From Pseudomonas grandcourensis (lineage in GTDB: Bacteria; Pseudomonadota; Gammaproteobacteria; Pseudomonadales; Pseudomonadaceae): a DNA stretch of 64,000 nucleotides. Location of the stretch: the NCBI RefSeq assembly GCF_039909015.1, contig NZ_CP150919.1, positions 62,001-126,000 on the forward strand, written 5' to 3'. The notes under the pieces are model-generated. The model ran no database searches, had not been told where the DNA came from, and saw only the letters and a program-made list of their open reading frames with translations. Below are positions 56,270 to 64,000 of this stretch, one piece after another (within the stretch, counting starts at the first letter, position 1; the number at the start of each line of letters is the position of its first letter). The translations under genes were made by a program, and so were the position numbers.

Positions 56270-57190
56270 GTGTCCCGACTTTTTTCTGTTTTTGTCGCAT
56301 TTATCGCAAGTTTTCTGCTGATCGGTTCGGCGCAGGCCGAGGTCAAGGTTCTTACCAGCATCAAGCCTCTGCAGTTGATCGCCGCAGCAGTGCAGGATGG
56401 CGTGGCGATCCCCGAGGTTTTGCTGCCGCCGGGCGCCTCACCACATAACTATGCGTTGCGCCCTTCCGACGTGCGCAAGGTGCAATCGGTAGACCTCCTG
56501 TACTGGATCGGCCCGGACATGGAAGGCTTCCTGCCACGGGTGCTCAATGGTCGTACGTTGCCCAACGTCGCCGTGCAGGATTTGCCGGGCATGAAACTGC
56601 GCCGCTTTGCCGAAGATAGCCACTCCCATGCCGAAGAAGCTGACGAACACGACCACGATCACCGTCCGGGCAGCCTCGATGCGCACCTGTGGCTGTCGCC
56701 GGTCAACGCCCGGGTCATCGCCACGAAAATGGCGGCGGACCTGAGTGCCGCCGATCCTGACAATGCCACGCGCTATCAGAGCAATCTGAAAGCCTTCGAC
56801 GAGCGCCTCGATGCGTTGGATGCGCGCCTGAAGAAACGCCTGGCCGATGTTCAGGGCAAGCCCTACTTCGTGTTCCACGAAGCTTTCGACTACTTCGAAG
56901 ACGCCTACGGCCTCAAGCATGTGGGTGTGTTCAGCGTCGCGGCCGAAGTGCAACCCGGTGCCCAGCATGTCGCAGCGATGCGCGCGCGGTTGCAGGAAGT
57001 CGGCAAGACCTGCGTGTTCAGCGAACCACCGCTGCGGCCGCGCCTGGCGGAAACCCTGGTGGCGGGTTTGCCGGTGAAGCTGGCTGAACTGGATGCGCTG
57101 GGCGGGTACACGCCGGCGACTGCCCAGGGCTATGAGCAGGTGTTGGAGAAATTGGGGAATGATCTGGCGGGGTGTCTGGAGTCGTTGTAA
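56270..57190 (+). CDS. znuA: zinc ABC transporter substrate-binding protein
   Basis: ZnuA captures Zn2+ in the periplasm for ZnuBC. The 306-residue protein has a signal peptide (MSRLFSVFVAFIASFLLIGSAQA), the metal-ligand His in PPGASPHNYALRPSD, an acidic His-rich loop (HSHAEEADEHDHDH, about residues 123-136) and further His ligands in AHLWLSP and VFHEAFDYF. I chose the GTG at 56270. Another GTG three codons upstream is possible. Confidence 0.94.
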   Translation: MSRLFSVFVAFIASFLLIGSAQAEVKVLTSIKPLQLIAAAVQDGVAIPEVLLPPGASPHNYALRPSDVRKVQSVDLLYWIGPDMEGFLPRVLNGRTLPNVAVQDLPGMKLRRFAEDSHSHAEEADEHDHDHRPGSLDAHLWLSPVNARVIATKMAADLSAADPDNATRYQSNLKAFDERLDALDARLKKRLADVQGKPYFVFHEAFDYFEDAYGLKHVGVFSVAAEVQPGAQHVAAMRARLQEVGKTCVFSEPPLRPRLAETLVAGLPVKLAELDALGGYTPATAQGYEQVLEKLGNDLAGCLESL

Positions 57191-57202
57191 CCGACGCCAG
57201 AC

Positions 57203-57230
57203 CCTGTGGGAGCAAGCTCGCTCCCACAGG
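57203..57230. repeat. single REP palindrome
   Basis: CCTGTGGGAGC and GCTCCCACAGG pair across six bases between the convergent znuA and thrB genes. It may double as a terminator. Confidence 0.75.
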
Positions 57231-57239
57231 TCAAAGCCT

Positions 57240-58190
57240 TTAAAGGGCGAAAGGCAACGGTGTATTGACCGTCTGCCGCTGCGCCAGGCGCAACTGGAAC
57301 TCCATCGGATCGTGAATCAACACGTCCTGCCCGGCGAACGACTCCGCTGCGATCAGGCGTGACAACCAGAACCGTACGCACGCCACCCGCAGCATGGTCG
57401 GCCACAACTCGGCTTCGGCCGCTGTGAACGGTCGCAAGGCTGCGTAAGCGCCGAGCAAGGCCCGCGCACGCGGTCCATCGATCACGCCATCGTCGTCCGA
57501 GCACCAGTCGTTCAAGGCAATCGCCACGTCGTAGAGCATCGGCCCGGAACAGGCGTTGTAGAAATCGATCAGCCCGGTCAGGTGCGTGCCTTCGAACATC
57601 GCGTTGTCGCGGAACAGGTCGGCGTGAATGTTTGCCCGTGGCAGTGCCAGGATTTTTTCTTTTTGCCGGGTGATTTCTTCCAGTGCCCGCTGCAGCAGGT
57701 CTTTCTGTTCGGTACCGAGGTGCGACAAAAACTGCGTGCCCTCTTCCAGCATCCAGTCCAGGCCGCGATCGGTTTTGCGCTTGATCATGTTGGCCTGGGT
57801 CGCCAGGTGCAGATGGCCGAGCAACTCTCCCACCTGCGCGCAATGTTGCGCGTTGGCTTGCTTGATATGCTTCCCGGCCAGGCGTGGTTGCAGCAGCGCA
57901 GGTTTGCCCGCCAGTTCGCGCAAAGCCACGCCGTCGGTGGTGCGCAAGGCGTAAGGCACCGGTAGGTCGGCACCGTGCAGCACGTCGAGCAGTTCGATGA
58001 AGAACGGCATTTCCTGAACCGGACCACGCTCGATCAGGGTCAGGACAAATTCGCCCTGCTCCAGGCTGATAAAGAAATTGGTGTTTTCGCTACCGGCGGC
58101 AATCCCCTGGAAATCAAGCAGGCGGCCGAGGCCATAAGGGGCGAGAAAAGCTTCCAGCTCGGGCCGAGCCAGGGGGGTGAACACAGACAT
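57240..58190 (-). CDS. thrB: homoserine kinase (APH-fold ThrB)
   Basis: This homoserine kinase of the aminoglycoside phosphotransferase fold phosphorylates homoserine on the way to threonine. The 316-residue product shows GSENTNFFI at about residues 33-41, HADLFRDNAMF (catalytic Asp) at about 188-198 and IDFYNACSGPMLYDVAIALNDW. It is unrelated in fold to the GHMP-type ThrB of E. coli. The order polA-DUF2782-thrB equals PA5493-PA5495. Confidence 0.94.
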   Translation of the reverse strand: MSVFTPLARPELEAFLAPYGLGRLLDFQGIAAGSENTNFFISLEQGEFVLTLIERGPVQEMPFFIELLDVLHGADLPVPYALRTTDGVALRELAGKPALLQPRLAGKHIKQANAQHCAQVGELLGHLHLATQANMIKRKTDRGLDWMLEEGTQFLSHLGTEQKDLLQRALEEITRQKEKILALPRANIHADLFRDNAMFEGTHLTGLIDFYNACSGPMLYDVAIALNDWCSDDDGVIDGPRARALLGAYAALRPFTAAEAELWPTMLRVACVRFWLSRLIAAESFAGQDVLIHDPMEFQLRLAQRQTVNTPLPFAL

Positions 58191-58247
58191 GTTTTAACTG
58201 CCAGTACGGGCGCGGGCATTGGGCCAGCGCCGATTGAAATTAAGAAA

Positions 58248-58538
58248 CTACTTCCACTCAAAGATCTTCCACGACGGAATCAGCATATCCGGCTGATCCG
58301 AACGAATGAAGTTTGCATCGGTACCGTCCGCACGCACCAGAAAGTACGGCTTGCCGCCTTTTGGTGTGACTTTGATCGCATACAGGAAGCCGTTTTGACG
58401 GTATTCCTGAATGACCTTGTCCCCTTCCGTGTGGATCGTAACCTCCGGCTCCTGTTTCGAAACATCGTCCGCCGCCATGACGGCCAGTGGTGCGATTGCA
58501 AACAAGCCAGCCAGCAACAGGCGATTTAGTGTGCGCAT
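58248..58538 (-). CDS. small exported DUF2782 protein
   Basis: The 96-residue protein has a signal peptide (MRTLNRLLLAGLFAIAPLAVMA) and a compact domain with IQEYRQNGFLYAIKVTPKGGKPYFLVRA. It belongs to DUF2782, a periplasmic family of unknown function that regularly adjoins polA in pseudomonads (PA5494 position). It is divergent from polA and 57 bases upstream of thrB in the same direction. Confidence 0.88.
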   Translation of the reverse strand: MRTLNRLLLAGLFAIAPLAVMAADDVSKQEPEVTIHTEGDKVIQEYRQNGFLYAIKVTPKGGKPYFLVRADGTDANFIRSDQPDMLIPSWKIFEWK

Positions 58539-58612
58539 GATAACCTTGTCCCTTTGTCGTCAACGGTCCCGCTATTCTAGCGCCGGACCCGCCGAAAAGG
58601 TTGATCCTGCTC

Positions 58613-61417
58613 ATGAGCCAAGCCCCCCTCGTCCTGGTGGACGGTTCTTCTTACCTGTACCGCGCCTTTCACGCGTTGCCACCGCTGACCACGTCCAAAG
58701 GCCTGCCGACCGGCGCGGTCAAGGGCGTGCTGAACATGCTCAAGAGCCTGCGCAAGCAATATCCGGATAGTCCGTTCGCCGTGGTGTTCGACGCCAAGGG
58801 TGGGACTTTTCGCGATGACATGTACGCCGAATACAAGGCCAACCGTCCGAGCATGCCCGACGATATGCGCGTGCAGATCGAGCCGCTGCACCAGAGCGTG
58901 ATCGCCCTGGGCTTCCCGCTGCTGTGCGTCGAAGGCGTCGAGGCCGATGACGTGATCGGCACCCTGGCCCGCAGCAGCGCGGCGGCGGATCGTCCGGTGG
59001 TCATCTCCACCGGTGACAAGGACATGGCGCAACTGGTCGACGGTCACATTACCTTGGTCAACACCATGACCGGTAGCAGCATGGACGTGGAGGGCGTGAA
59101 GGAGAAATTCGGCGTCGCTCCGGAGCAGATCATCGATTATCTGGCGCTCATGGGCGATACTTCCGACAACATTCCGGGTGTCCCGGGTATCGGTCCGAAG
59201 ACGGCTTCCGGCCTGCTGGTCGGTGTGAACGGTGGCCTGACCGAGCTCTATGCGCAGCTCGACATCGTGCCGACCCTGCCGATTCGCGGCGCCAAGACCC
59301 TGCCGGCCAAGCTCGAAGAGCACAAGGAAATGGCTTTCCTTTCCTATCAGCTGGCGACCATCAAGATCGACGTGCCGCTGGACGTTGGGCTCGACGACTT
59401 GCAAATGGGGCCTGAAGATCCGGCCAAACTCTACGAGCTGTACACCCTGCTGGAGTTCAAGAGCTGGCTGAACGACCTTGATCGCGATGCCAAACGCCTG
59501 GAACTGAGCGCTGCCGCCGAGCCTGCACCGGCCGCCGACCTGTTCAGCGAGCCAGAGGCCGAAGCACCGGCCGCCGCGGCTGAAGCTGCCTATGAAACCA
59601 TCCTCGATCAAGCGCGTTTCGATGCCTGGCTGGAAAAACTGAACAACGCCAAGCTGTTTGCCTTCGACACCGAAACCACCGGCATCGATGCGCAGCAGGC
59701 GCAACTGGTGGGTCTGTCGTTCGCGGTTCAGGCCAACGAAGCGGCCTACATCCCATTGACCCATTCCTACATCGGCGTGCCGCAACAACTGGACCGCGAC
59801 ACGGTCCTGCGCGCACTCAAGCCGATTCTGGAAGACCCGAGCAAGCTCAAGGTCGGCCAGCACGCCAAGTTCGACATGAACATCCTGGCCAACTGCGCCA
59901 TCGGCGGTGATCAGGGCAACGGCATTACCGTGCGTGGCATCGCCTTCGACACCATGCTTGAGTCCTACGTACTGAACTCCACGGCCACGCGCCATGACAT
60001 GGACAGCCTGGCGCAGAAGTATCTGGACCACACCACGGTGAGTTTCCAGGACATCGCCGGCAAAGGCGTGAAGCAGCTGACGTTCGATCAGATCGCCCTG
60101 GAGCAGGCCGGGCCATACGCCGCCGAAGATGCGGATATCACCTTGCGCCTGCACCAGACCCTGTTCGAAAAGCTCTCGGCCATTCCAAGCCTGGCCAGCG
60201 TGCTGACCGACATCGAAATCCCGTTGGTGCCGGTATTGGCGCGTATCGAGCGCCAGGGCGCATTCGTCGACGCCGCCTTGCTGGGCGTGCAAAGCATCGA
60301 ACTGGGCGACAAGATGGTGGCGCTGGAGCGTGAAGCCTTCGAGATTGCCGGCGAGGAATTCAACCTCGGTTCGCCCAAGCAACTCGGCGTGATCCTTTAC
60401 GAGAAGCTCGGCCTGCCGGTATTGAAGAAAACCGCCAAGGGCCAGCCCTCCACCGCCGAAGAAGTGCTGGCCAAACTGGCAGAAGACGACTATCGATTGC
60501 CCAAAGTGCTCATGGAATACCGCTCCATGAGCAAGCTGAAAAGCACCTACACCGACCGTCTGCCGGAACAGATCAACCCGCGTACCGGGCGGATCCATAC
60601 CTCGTATCACCAGGCGGTGGCGTCCACCGGGCGGCTGTCCTCCAGCGATCCGAACCTGCAGAACATCCCGGTGCGCACCGCCGAAGGGCGTCGCATCCGC
60701 CAGGCGTTCGTAGCCCCGGCCGGTTACAAGCTGTTGGCGGCGGACTATTCGCAGATCGAACTGCGGATCATGGCGCACCTGTCCCGGGATGAAGGGCTGA
60801 TGAACGCCTTCCGCCACAATCTGGACGTACACACTGCGACCGCCGCCGAAGTGTTCAAGGTCGAACTGGCCGACGTGACCTCCAACCAGCGCCGCAGCGC
60901 CAAGGCGATCAACTTCGGCCTGATCTACGGCATGGGCGCGCAAAAGCTCGGCAAGGACATCGGCGTCGACACCAAGACCGCCAAGGCCTACATCGATACC
61001 TACTTCGCCCGGTACCCCGGTGTTCGCCAGTACATGGACCGCACGCGTGCCCAGGCCGCCGAGCAAGGTTATGTCGAGACGTTCTTCGGCCGTCGCCTGT
61101 ACCTGCCGGACATCAACTCCAACAAACCGCAAGAGCGCGCCGCCGCCGAACGCACAGCGATCAACGCACCGATGCAAGGTACTGCCGCGGACATCATCAA
61201 GAAAGCCATGGTCGCGGTGGATAACTGGCTGACCGCGTCGGGCCTCGACGCCAAAGTCATCTTGCAGGTGCACGATGAACTGGTGCTCGAGGTGCGCGAA
61301 GACCTGGTCGACCAGGTTCGCGATGAAATTCGCGTGCACATGAGCGACGCGGCGAAACTGGATGTGCCGTTGCTGGTCGAAGTGGGTGTCGGGAATAACT
61401 GGGATGAGGCTCACTGA
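58613..61417 (+). CDS. polA: DNA polymerase I
   Basis: PolA fills gaps and removes RNA primers. The 934-residue product has the 5'-3' exonuclease domain (about 1-290, opening [21 protein letters not shown]), the 3'-5' proofreading domain with intact Exo I ([12 protein letters not shown]) at about 348-360, and the palm polymerase with [34 protein letters not shown] and [10 protein letters not shown] Pro/Ala/Glu-rich linker lies at about 300-330. I took the ATG at 58613. A TTG four codons upstream is the alternative. Confidence 0.98.
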   Translation: MSQAPLVLVDGSSYLYRAFHALPPLTTSKGLPTGAVKGVLNMLKSLRKQYPDSPFAVVFDAKGGTFRDDMYAEYKANRPSMPDDMRVQIEPLHQSVIALGFPLLCVEGVEADDVIGTLARSSAAADRPVVISTGDKDMAQLVDGHITLVNTMTGSSMDVEGVKEKFGVAPEQIIDYLALMGDTSDNIPGVPGIGPKTASGLLVGVNGGLTELYAQLDIVPTLPIRGAKTLPAKLEEHKEMAFLSYQLATIKIDVPLDVGLDDLQMGPEDPAKLYELYTLLEFKSWLNDLDRDAKRLELSAAAEPAPAADLFSEPEAEAPAAAAEAAYETILDQARFDAWLEKLNNAKLFAFDTETTGIDAQQAQLVGLSFAVQANEAAYIPLTHSYIGVPQQLDRDTVLRALKPILEDPSKLKVGQHAKFDMNILANCAIGGDQGNGITVRGIAFDTMLESYVLNSTATRHDMDSLAQKYLDHTTVSFQDIAGKGVKQLTFDQIALEQAGPYAAEDADITLRLHQTLFEKLSAIPSLASVLTDIEIPLVPVLARIERQGAFVDAALLGVQSIELGDKMVALEREAFEIAGEEFNLGSPKQLGVILYEKLGLPVLKKTAKGQPSTAEEVLAKLAEDDYRLPKVLMEYRSMSKLKSTYTDRLPEQINPRTGRIHTSYHQAVASTGRLSSSDPNLQNIPVRTAEGRRIRQAFVAPAGYKLLAADYSQIELRIMAHLSRDEGLMNAFRHNLDVHTATAAEVFKVELADVTSNQRRSAKAINFGLIYGMGAQKLGKDIGVDTKTAKAYIDTYFARYPGVRQYMDRTRAQAAEQGYVETFFGRRLYLPDINSNKPQERAAAERTAINAPMQGTAADIIKKAMVAVDNWLTASGLDAKVILQVHDELVLEVREDLVDQVRDEIRVHMSDAAKLDVPLLVEVGVGNNWDEAH

Positions 61418-61436
61418 GCCCCCTGAAAAGACCTTT

Positions 61437-61463
61437 TCTGCTGCGGCATAGTGCCGCGGCAGA
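61437..61463. other. hairpin downstream of polA
   Basis: TCTGCTGCGGC and GCCGCGGCAGA pair (with one G-U) over a five-base loop. A run of seven A follows, not T, so it is not a standard terminator for polA. A role in mRNA 3'-end protection is possible. Confidence 0.45.
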
Positions 61464-61529
61464 AGGGCGCAAAAAAAGCTTAGTCCGCAGGGCTATCAGA
61501 GTTATTTCAAAGCTATTTGAAAAAAATCT

Positions 61530-61557
61530 GAACTAATCTTGCACACGACCACTCAGA
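61530..61557 (+). promoter_or_regulatory. AlgU (sigma-22/sigma-E)-type promoter of ersA
   Basis: GAACTA at 61530-61535 and TCAGA at 61553-61557 are 17 bases apart, close to the AlgU consensus GAACTT-N16/17-TCTGA. ErsA transcription in P. aeruginosa is known to depend on this sigma factor. Confidence 0.75.
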
Positions 61558-61562
61558 GTTAC

Positions 61563-61695
61563 TGAATGGCTGGTGAAGCCCTTCGATGCTCCTATGTTGT
61601 GTTAAGTGTTGGCAGATATCTGGACCCCGCCCTAGCGGTCTAGAGCTTGAACCCCGGAACTTCTCCCTCCCCATATGAAGCCCGGGGTTTTTTTT
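61563..61695 (+). ncRNA. ersA: ErsA small RNA
   Basis: The polA-engB spacer is the conserved home of ErsA in pseudomonads (and of Spot 42 in enterics). A roughly 131-base transcript is predicted from the AlgU-type promoter to the T-run at 61688-61695. It has a 5' stem region (GGCTGGTGAAGCCC), a single-stranded middle and a terminator stem whose loop holds a C/U-rich stretch (TTCTCCCTCCCC), the kind of seed used for mRNA pairing. ErsA regulates envelope-linked targets such as algC and oprD in P. aeruginosa. The 5' end is estimated to within a few bases. Confidence 0.83.
61651..61695 (+). terminator. Rho-independent terminator of ersA
   Basis: ACCCCGG (61651-61657) pairs with CCGGGGT (61682-61688), followed by eight T in total. 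The 24-base loop contains the C/U-rich seed. Confidence 0.82.
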
Positions 61696-61702
61696 GCCCG
61701 GA

Positions 61703-61736
61703 GAAAACTGCCTGGGTGCACCGCAGGCAGTTTTCG
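61703..61736 (-). terminator. probable terminator of engB
   Basis: GAAAACTGCC and GGCAGTTTTC form a 10-base stem immediately downstream of the engB stop. On the minus strand it ends in TTTTC, a short but plausible U-tract. Confidence 0.55.
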
Positions 61737-61740
61737 GCAC

Positions 61741-62385
61741 TTACTGAGCTTCTGCTTCGGCACCCTTGTCCGCCAGCTCCATCCAGCCAGCCAGTACGGT
61801 GTAGGCATCTTCCAGGCCCATGCGTTTGGGGGCCGAAAACAGCTGGATTGTCACCAGATCGCCCCAGCCCTTGCGGATTTCCGCCTGAACCTTGAGCAGC
61901 GTGTTCTTGGCCGCGCCATAGGTCAGCTTGTCCGCTTTGGTCAGCAGGATGTGCATCGGCATGCCGGCAGCAACGGCCCAGTCGAGCATCAGCAGGTCGA
62001 AATCGGTCATCGGATGGCGGATGTCCATCATCAGGATCAGACCTTTCAAACTCTCGCGACCACCCAGATAAGCCTCCAGGTGACGCTGCCAGTGTTGCTT
62101 GAGCGGGATCGGTACTTTTGCATAACCGTAGCCCGGCAGGTCGACCAGACGGCGTTCATCGTCTAGCTTGAAGAAATTCAACAGTTGCGTGCGCCCCGGG
62201 GTTTTCGAGGTGCGCGCCAGGCTGGCGTGGGTCAGGGTGTTCAAGGCACTCGACTTGCCGGCGTTGGAACGCCCGGCGAAGGCGACTTCGAAGCCCTCGT
62301 CATCCGGACATTGGTCGACTTTGGCGGCGCTGAGCATGAAGGTGGACTGTTGGCACAGACCGAGGATGGGATTCTTGAGTTGCAT
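61741..62385 (-). CDS. engB: ribosome biogenesis GTPase EngB/YsxC
   Basis: This essential GTPase acts in 50S subunit assembly. The 214-residue protein has G1 [14 protein letters not shown]3 [11 protein letters not shown] and G4 LLTKADKL, in the circularly standard Era-like order. I took the ATG at 62383-62385 ([19 protein letters not shown]), which gives the family length. The open frame continues 42 codons further without family character. It is divergent from the cytochrome genes. Confidence 0.95.
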   Translation of the reverse strand: MQLKNPILGLCQQSTFMLSAAKVDQCPDDEGFEVAFAGRSNAGKSSALNTLTHASLARTSKTPGRTQLLNFFKLDDERRLVDLPGYGYAKVPIPLKQHWQRHLEAYLGGRESLKGLILMMDIRHPMTDFDLLMLDWAVAAGMPMHILLTKADKLTYGAAKNTLLKVQAEIRKGWGDLVTIQLFSAPKRMGLEDAYTVLAGWMELADKGAEAEAQ

Positions 62386-62576
62386 GGGATTTCCGATGTG
62401 GGCGGCGCCAGGAATGGGTGCGGCAAGCAGTGTCGCTTCCGTTTCAGTGACGCCAGTATATAATGCCGCAGATTTTGTGTGCGCTTTGTCCCAGCGAAGG
62501 ATGAAGTTCACGAGAGCGACAGACCTTGATTGCGCACTAGAACGCAGCTCGCTCTCAACCCTGAAAAGGTCGTTTT

Positions 62577-62867
62577 ATGACGAAATGGCTGCTAGCTGCC
62601 GGTGTATTGATGCCGCTTTACAGCGCTCAGGCTACACAGGATCCGGAAGCTGTGTACAACCGTGTTTGTGGTGCCTGTCATTCCGGCCAACTCCCCATGG
62701 CGCCGAAAAAAGGCGATCAGGAAGCTTGGACGCCGAGGTTGGCGAAAGGTATGGAGACGCTGGTGCAACACGTGACCCAGGGTTTCAAGGCGATGCCGCC
62801 GCGTGGTTTGTGCATGGACTGCAGTGCCGAGGATTACCAAGCCATCATCCTTTGGATGAGCGAGTAA
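62577..62867 (+). CDS. cytochrome c5-type protein
   Basis: The 96-residue periplasmic monoheme cytochrome has a short signal peptide, the heme site C31-GA-C34-H35, a likely axial Met in KAMPPRG, and a C-terminal Cys pair (LCMDCSAED) that forms the disulfide typical of cytochromes c5. It lies 45 bases upstream of cytochrome c4. It may pass electrons to oxidases such as the aa3 enzyme encoded in this window. Confidence 0.9.
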   Translation: MTKWLLAAGVLMPLYSAQATQDPEAVYNRVCGACHSGQLPMAPKKGDQEAWTPRLAKGMETLVQHVTQGFKAMPPRGLCMDCSAEDYQAIILWMSE

Positions 62868-62912
62868 GCCCGGTCCATAACTCTTAACCCTTAGCCGTAG
62901 TTGGATTAGCTG

Positions 62913-63542
62913 ATGAAGAAATTGATCGTGAGTCTGCTGTTGACCGTGGGCATCTCCGGCATGGCCCATGCTGCAGGTGAGGCAGTACAACCGGGTGATG
63001 CAAAAGCCGGCCAGGCCAAAGCCGCCGTCTGTGGCGCCTGCCACGGCCCGGATGGCAACAGCATGGCGCCAAACTTTCCAAAACTGGCGGGCCAGGGTGA
63101 ACGCTACCTGACCAAGCAATTGCACGACATCAAGTCGGGCAAGCGCACCGTTCTGGAAATGACCGGCCTGCTGACCAACCTGAGCGATCAGGACCTGGCG
63201 GACATCGCCGCCTACTTCGCCAGCCAGAAAGGCAGCGTCGGTGCCGCCGATCCAAAGATCGTTGCTCGCGGTGAAGCCCTGTTCCGTGGTGGTGACCTGG
63301 CCAAGGGCCTGCCATCCTGCACCGGTTGCCACTCGCCAAATGGCGCAGGTAACGCGGCTGCCGGTTTCCCGCACCTGGGTGGCCAGCACGCTCAATACGT
63401 CGGCAAGCAACTGACCGATTTCCGCAAGGAAGACGGCGGCCGTACCAACGACGGCGATACCAAACCCATGCAGACCATTGCCAAGAAGCTGAGCGACGAA
63501 GACATCGCCGCGGTGTCCAGCTACATTCAAGGCCTGCACTAA
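62913..63542 (+). CDS. cc4: cytochrome c4, diheme
   Basis: The 209-residue periplasmic diheme cytochrome has a signal peptide (MKKLIVSLLLTVGISGMAHA) and two homologous halves with heme sites C40-GA-C43-H44 and C136-TG-C139-H140, each with a downstream axial Met (EMTGLL region and KPMQTIA). Cytochrome c4 donates electrons to terminal oxidases in pseudomonads. The order c5-c4-dsbA equals PA5491-PA5489. Confidence 0.95.
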   Translation: MKKLIVSLLLTVGISGMAHAAGEAVQPGDAKAGQAKAAVCGACHGPDGNSMAPNFPKLAGQGERYLTKQLHDIKSGKRTVLEMTGLLTNLSDQDLADIAAYFASQKGSVGAADPKIVARGEALFRGGDLAKGLPSCTGCHSPNGAGNAAAGFPHLGGQHAQYVGKQLTDFRKEDGGRTNDGDTKPMQTIAKKLSDEDIAAVSSYIQGLH

Positions 63543-63621
63543 GGCTGGCGGATCGAGTGTTGAACGGGGTGCTTATCACCTGCAACGTTAACGCTCGATT
63601 AATCCGTTGCAACGAGTATAA

Positions 63622-63648
63622 AAAGGGTGGCTTTGGCCGCCCTTTTTT
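63622..63648 (+). terminator. intrinsic terminator after cytochrome c4
   Basis: AAGGGTGGC and GCCGCCCTT pair with one wobble over a TTTG loop and are followed by TTTT. It separates the cytochrome operon from dsbA. Confidence 0.75.
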
Positions 63649-63742
63649 GTGGCCGCTGCCGTTACACTACAGAACTCAAGCCCGCCAGGACCTGTCTGAT
63701 AACAGGTCGCGCGAGGCGAAAAAATTTGTCCAGGAGTGAAGC

Positions 63743-64000
63743 ATGCGTAATCTGATCATCAGCGCCGTTTTTGCCGCTGCCAGCCTGTTCGGCATGACTG
63801 CCCAGGCCGCTGAAGCCCCCGCCGCACCTTATGTCGAACTGAGTAACCCGGTTCCGGTCGCCGTGCCTGGCAAGATCGAAGTGGTAGAGCTGTTCTGGTA
63901 CGGCTGCCCGCATTGCTTCGCCTTCGAGCCAGTGATCAATCCGTGGGTCGAGAAGCTGCCTTCGGACGTGAACTTCGTACGTATTCCAGCCATGTTCGGT
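63743..64000 (+). CDS. dsbA: thiol:disulfide interchange protein DsbA (partial, 3' end outside window)
   Basis: The first 86 codons of the periplasmic dithiol oxidase are present. They include a signal peptide (MRNLIISAVFAAASLFGMTAQA), the sequence YVELSNPVPVAVPGKIEVVE and the active site C55-P-H-C58 in FWYGCPHCFAFEP. AGGAG lies nine bases before the ATG at 63743. DsbA introduces disulfides into exported proteins. The rest of the gene lies beyond the right edge. Confidence 0.95.
   Translation, partial: MRNLIISAVFAAASLFGMTAQAAEAPAAPYVELSNPVPVAVPGKIEVVELFWYGCPHCFAFEPVINPWVEKLPSDVNFVRIPAMFG

Noticed and set aside
58577..61414. A 945-codon open frame antisense to polA
   Set aside because: It is the complement of a fully recognisable DNA polymerase I. 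High GC third positions create long antisense frames in this genome, and the translation has no domain or start signal.

Overview
The window is chromosomal DNA of a Pseudomonas, most likely of the P. fluorescens group. The GC content is high, the gene order matches the oriC-proximal part of Pseudomonas chromosomes, and several spacers carry REP/REPIN palindromes typical of fluorescent pseudomonads. Almost all of it is protein-coding core genome. I see no rRNA, tRNA, CRISPR array, prophage or insertion sequence.

Layout. (1) 1-14.1 kb is the block just right of oriC in P. aeruginosa (PA0008-PA0025): glyS-glyQ, tag, an lpxL/htrB-type acyltransferase, a PilZ protein, a TPR protein, trkA-rsmB-fmt, def, a PA0020-like protein that has lost its LysM domain, dprA-tsaC, a quinone reductase, and hemF-aroE. 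(2) 14.1-20.9 kb holds a SulP transporter, a choline-sulfate locus (choX, betC and a divergent LysR regulator) and three small enzymes. (3) 21-35.3 kb holds a CitMHS transporter, TerC, a Na/Pi cotransporter, an M16 peptidase, a four-gene Mla/MCE-type lipid transport operon, a HAD phosphatase, a gamma carbonic anhydrase and prlC-yheV. (4) 35.3-38.3 kb holds a TpbA-like periplasmic phosphatase, a small accessory pair of related unknown proteins, and a radical SAM gene behind an excellent LexA box. (5) 38.5-50.5 kb holds a beta carbonic anhydrase-SulP pair and the complete aa3 cytochrome c oxidase cluster with its Cu and heme A assembly genes (PA0102-PA0114 order). (6) 50.6-64 kb is the block left of oriC in PAO1 (PA5505-PA5489): metNIQ, a lipoprotein, znuBC-zur/znuA, thrB, polA, the ErsA sRNA, engB, two c-type cytochromes and the start of dsbA.

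How the genes work together. The cox cluster encodes the three core subunits plus CtaG and Sco (CuB/CuA loading), CtaA and CyoE (heme A synthesis) and SURF1. The nearby cytochromes c4/c5 are plausible electron donors and DsbA makes periplasmic disulfides. Zur, ZnuABC and the His-rich ZnuA form a zinc uptake circuit. BetC with ChoX feeds choline to betaine catabolism. HemF sits behind an ANR-like box.

The least expected signals are: a strong excess of perfect DnaA boxes (11 copies of TTATCCACA in the first 19.3 kb, one in the remaining 45 kb), including an inverted pair in a spacer; the in-frame loss of the LysM domain; a Cys-rich 15-codon leader ORF in front of coxB; and the paired unknown genes at 36.0-37.0 kb, whose products share an EF-hand/dockerin-like motif at identical residue positions.
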